The translations under genes were made by a program, and so were the position numbers. A stretch of DNA of 64,000 nucleotides from an uncultured Lachnospiraceae bacterium (GTDB taxonomy: Bacteria > Bacillota > Clostridia > Lachnospirales > Lachnospiraceae): NCBI GenBank assembly GCA_900315505.1, contig OMZG01000001.1, positions 1 to 64,000 of the forward strand. Direction: 5' to 3'. This document shows positions 62,451-64,000 of this stretch, piece after piece. Below the pieces are notes generated by a model. It saw nothing but the letters and a program-made list of their open reading frames with translations, searched no databases and had not been told where the DNA came from. Within the stretch, counting starts at the first letter, position 1, and each line of letters opens with the position of its first letter.

Positions 62451-63383
62451 ATGAGCAGCTATGTTAACAGTATTATTGAACTGATTGGAAAAACACCACT
62501 TCTGAAGGCAGACCGTTATGCAAATGCGGCTGGTTCAACAGATGCCAATATTTTTGTAAAGCTCGAGCTTTTCAATCCGGCAGGTTCCGTAAAGGACCGT
62601 ATAGCACTCGGAATGATCGAGGACGCAGAGAAGAGAGGAGTCCTGAAGCCAGGCGCAACTCTTATCGAGCCTACCTCAGGAAATACCGGAATCGGTATCG
62701 CAGCAGTTGCAGCCATCAAGGGCTACAAGGCGCTGATCACACTTCCTGAGACAATGTCAGTTGAGAGAAGAAATCTCCTCAAGGCATATGGCGCAGAGCT
62801 CGTACTCACAGACGGAGCCAAGGGCATGAAGGGAGCCATCGAGAAGGCCAATGAGCTTCACAAGCAGATTCCCGGCTCACTCATTCTCGAGCAGTTCGAT
62901 AATCCGTCAAATGCCACCACACACGAGAAGACTACAGGCCCGGAGATCTGGGAGCAGACAGACGGCAAGGTAGATTACTTCATCGCAGGTGTAGGAACAG
63001 GTGGAACTCTTACAGGTGTAGGTCATTACCTGAAGAGCAAGAACCCGGATGTGAAGATCGTAGCAGTAGAGCCTGCAGGAAGCCCGGTTCTCTCTAAGGG
63101 TCAGGCAGGACCTCACAAGATTCAGGGTATCGGCGCAGGATTCGTACCAAAGGTACTTGATACCAAGGTATATGATGAGATAATCACAATTGAGAATGAT
63201 GATGCATTCGAGGAGGGACGCCGTTTCGCAGTTAATGAAGGCACTCTCGTAGGCATTTCATCAGGAGCAGCTCTCAAGGCAGCTGATATCATTGCCAAAA
63301 GACCTGAGGCCAAGGGCAAGAATATAGTAGTGCTTCTTCCTGATTCAGGAGACAGATATCTGTCAACAGCACTGTTTTCATAA
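62451..63383 (+). CDS. cysK: Cysteine synthase (O-acetylserine sulfhydrylase)
   Basis: A 310-residue PLP enzyme that makes cysteine from O-acetylserine and sulfide. The PLP Lys is K48 in NPAGSVKDR, the substrate loop is PTSGNTGIG, the phosphate-binding loop is [15 protein letters not shown], and GISSGAAL near the end binds the pyridine N. AAAGGAAAGG precedes the ATG. It is followed by a repeat region and a sulfhydrylase gene of the same pathway. Confidence 0.97.
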   Translation: MSSYVNSIIELIGKTPLLKADRYANAAGSTDANIFVKLELFNPAGSVKDRIALGMIEDAEKRGVLKPGATLIEPTSGNTGIGIAAVAAIKGYKALITLPETMSVERRNLLKAYGAELVLTDGAKGMKGAIEKANELHKQIPGSLILEQFDNPSNATTHEKTTGPEIWEQTDGKVDYFIAGVGTGGTLTGVGHYLKSKNPDVKIVAVEPAGSPVLSKGQAGPHKIQGIGAGFVPKVLDTKVYDEIITIENDDAFEEGRRFAVNEGTLVGISSGAALKAADIIAKRPEAKGKNIVVLLPDSGDRYLSTALFS

Positions 63384-63385
63384 TT

Positions 63386-63461
63386 AGTTAAAAGTTCGAA
63401 GTTTATAGTTCGAAGTCCGAAATATCAACCTAAAACTTAGAACTCATAACTCATAACTCAA
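63386..63461. repeat. Heptameric AGTTNNN array 3, with opposing halves
   Basis: Five 7-bp units on the plus strand (AGTTAAA, AGTTCGA, AGTTTAT, AGTTCGA, AGTCCGA) are followed by about four units on the minus strand (AGTTATG twice, AGTTCTA, AGTTTTA). The two halves face each other. It fills most of the cysK-metY gap. Confidence 0.7.
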
Positions 63462-63476
63462 TCAAAGGAGAAATAA

Positions 63477-64000
63477 ATGGCAAGATACGCAGATAGAAAG
63501 TTACATTTTGAGACACTGGCTCTTCATGTAGGTCAGGAGCAGGCTGACCCTGTTACTGATTCAAGAGCAGTGCCTATTTATCAGACATCATCATATGTCT
63601 TCCACAATTCAGACCATGCTGAGGCCAGATTCGGACTCAAGGACGCCGGAAATATCTACGGAAGACTTACAAACCCTACAGAGGACGTATTCGAGAAGAG
63701 GATCGCAGCTCTTGAGGGCGGAGTTGCAGCACTTGCTGTATCATCAGGCGCAGCAGCTGTTACATACGCTTTTAAGGCAGTAGCAAAGGCCGGGGACCAT
63801 ATCGTTTCTGCAAAGAACATCTACGGCGGTACTTATAACTTCCTTGCACATACATTCGTAGATTACGATGTACATACTACATTCGTTGATCCGTTCAACT
63901 ATGACGAGATCGAGAATGCCATTCAGGACAATACCAAGGCCCTCTATGTAGAGTCTCTTGGGAATCCGAACAGTGAAGTAGTGGACATCGAGAAGTGGGC
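63477..64000 (+). CDS. metY: O-acetylhomoserine sulfhydrylase, 5' part (cut by the window end)
   Basis: The first 174 codons of a Cys/Met-metabolism PLP enzyme: FETLALHVGQEQADPVTDSRAVPIYQTSSYVF, then IYGRLTNPTEDVFEKRIAALEGG and SSGAAAVTYAF, characteristic of MetY (O-acetylhomoserine to homocysteine with sulfide) rather than cystathionine gamma-synthase. The PLP Lys lies beyond the window. AAAGGAG precedes the ATG. Together with cysK it forms a sulfur-assimilation pair. Confidence 0.92.
   Translation, partial: MARYADRKLHFETLALHVGQEQADPVTDSRAVPIYQTSSYVFHNSDHAEARFGLKDAGNIYGRLTNPTEDVFEKRIAALEGGVAALAVSSGAAAVTYAFKAVAKAGDHIVSAKNIYGGTYNFLAHTFVDYDVHTTFVDPFNYDEIENAIQDNTKALYVESLGNPNSEVVDIEKW

Noticed and set aside
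1..64000. CRISPR arrays, tRNA genes, rRNA genes, insertion sequences
   Set aside because: I looked for regularly spaced direct repeats, cloverleaf ends with CCA or TTCRA loops, conserved rRNA words and transposase genes, and found none I could support by eye.

Overview
The window looks like chromosome of a flagellated, anaerobic Gram-positive bacterium of the Clostridia, most likely a Lachnospiraceae member. The evidence is strong Shine-Dalgarno sites, many TTGACA-N17-TATAAT-like promoters, a [FeFe]-hydrogenase with the HydE maturase, a Firmicutes-type order rpmG-secE-nusG-rplK-rplA-rplJ-rplL-rpoB-rpoC, a DUF6472 small protein, and a CdaR-type regulator in front of ftsEX. Genes are dense and many overlap by 4 bp (ATGA). 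I found no tRNA, rRNA, CRISPR array, insertion sequence or prophage.

Layout. 1-4.3 kb: DUF1805 protein, lipid kinase, phasin-like protein with an ABC1/UbiB kinase, truA, small membrane protein. 4.3-7.6 kb: a promoter-and-terminator-bounded RNA candidate of about 360 nt, a short tyrosine recombinase, a 130-bp segment between 21-bp imperfect inverted repeats that carries a flagellar sigma-D-like promoter, then csrA and flagellin. 7.7-12 kb: orphan solute-binding lipoprotein and two tandem membrane GGDEF proteins. 12-15 kb: [FeFe]-hydrogenase and a RACo-like [2Fe-2S]/ASKHA protein. 15-22.5 kb: aminotransferase, then a receiver protein and three membrane histidine-kinase-like proteins with complementary domain losses. 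22.5-33 kb: PepV-like dipeptidase, aldose epimerase, NlpC/P60 protein, HAD phosphatase, a GntR/ABC transporter operon with a visible operator, radical SAM enzyme, patatin and CPBP protease. 33-42.7 kb: dnaE, pepF, DUF438 protein, DUF6472 protein, trxB, and an SH3-NlpC/P60 cell-wall hydrolase. 42.9-48 kb: cdaR-like regulator, ftsE, ftsX, ctp, prfB. 48-59.4 kb: the ribosomal protein/RNA polymerase cluster with its leaders. 59.4-64 kb: glycosyltransferase, cvfB, hydE, cysK and the start of metY.

Most striking system: the recombinase/invertible-promoter/csrA/flagellin block (4805-7578). In the orientation given, the only sigma-D-like promoter near flagellin points away from it, toward the recombinase. 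Inversion between the flanking repeats would point it at csrA and flagellin. The layout resembles the flagellar switch of Clostridioides difficile and suggests on/off phase variation of motility. Second: the kinase cluster, where one protein keeps the phospho-accepting His and receiver but has no ATPase domain, and its neighbour keeps the ATPase domain but has lost the His. Third: promoters nested inside terminator hairpins at three loci, three small dispersed repeat families, a dyad shared by the trxB and cysK promoters, and a Cys-containing leader peptide before cysK.
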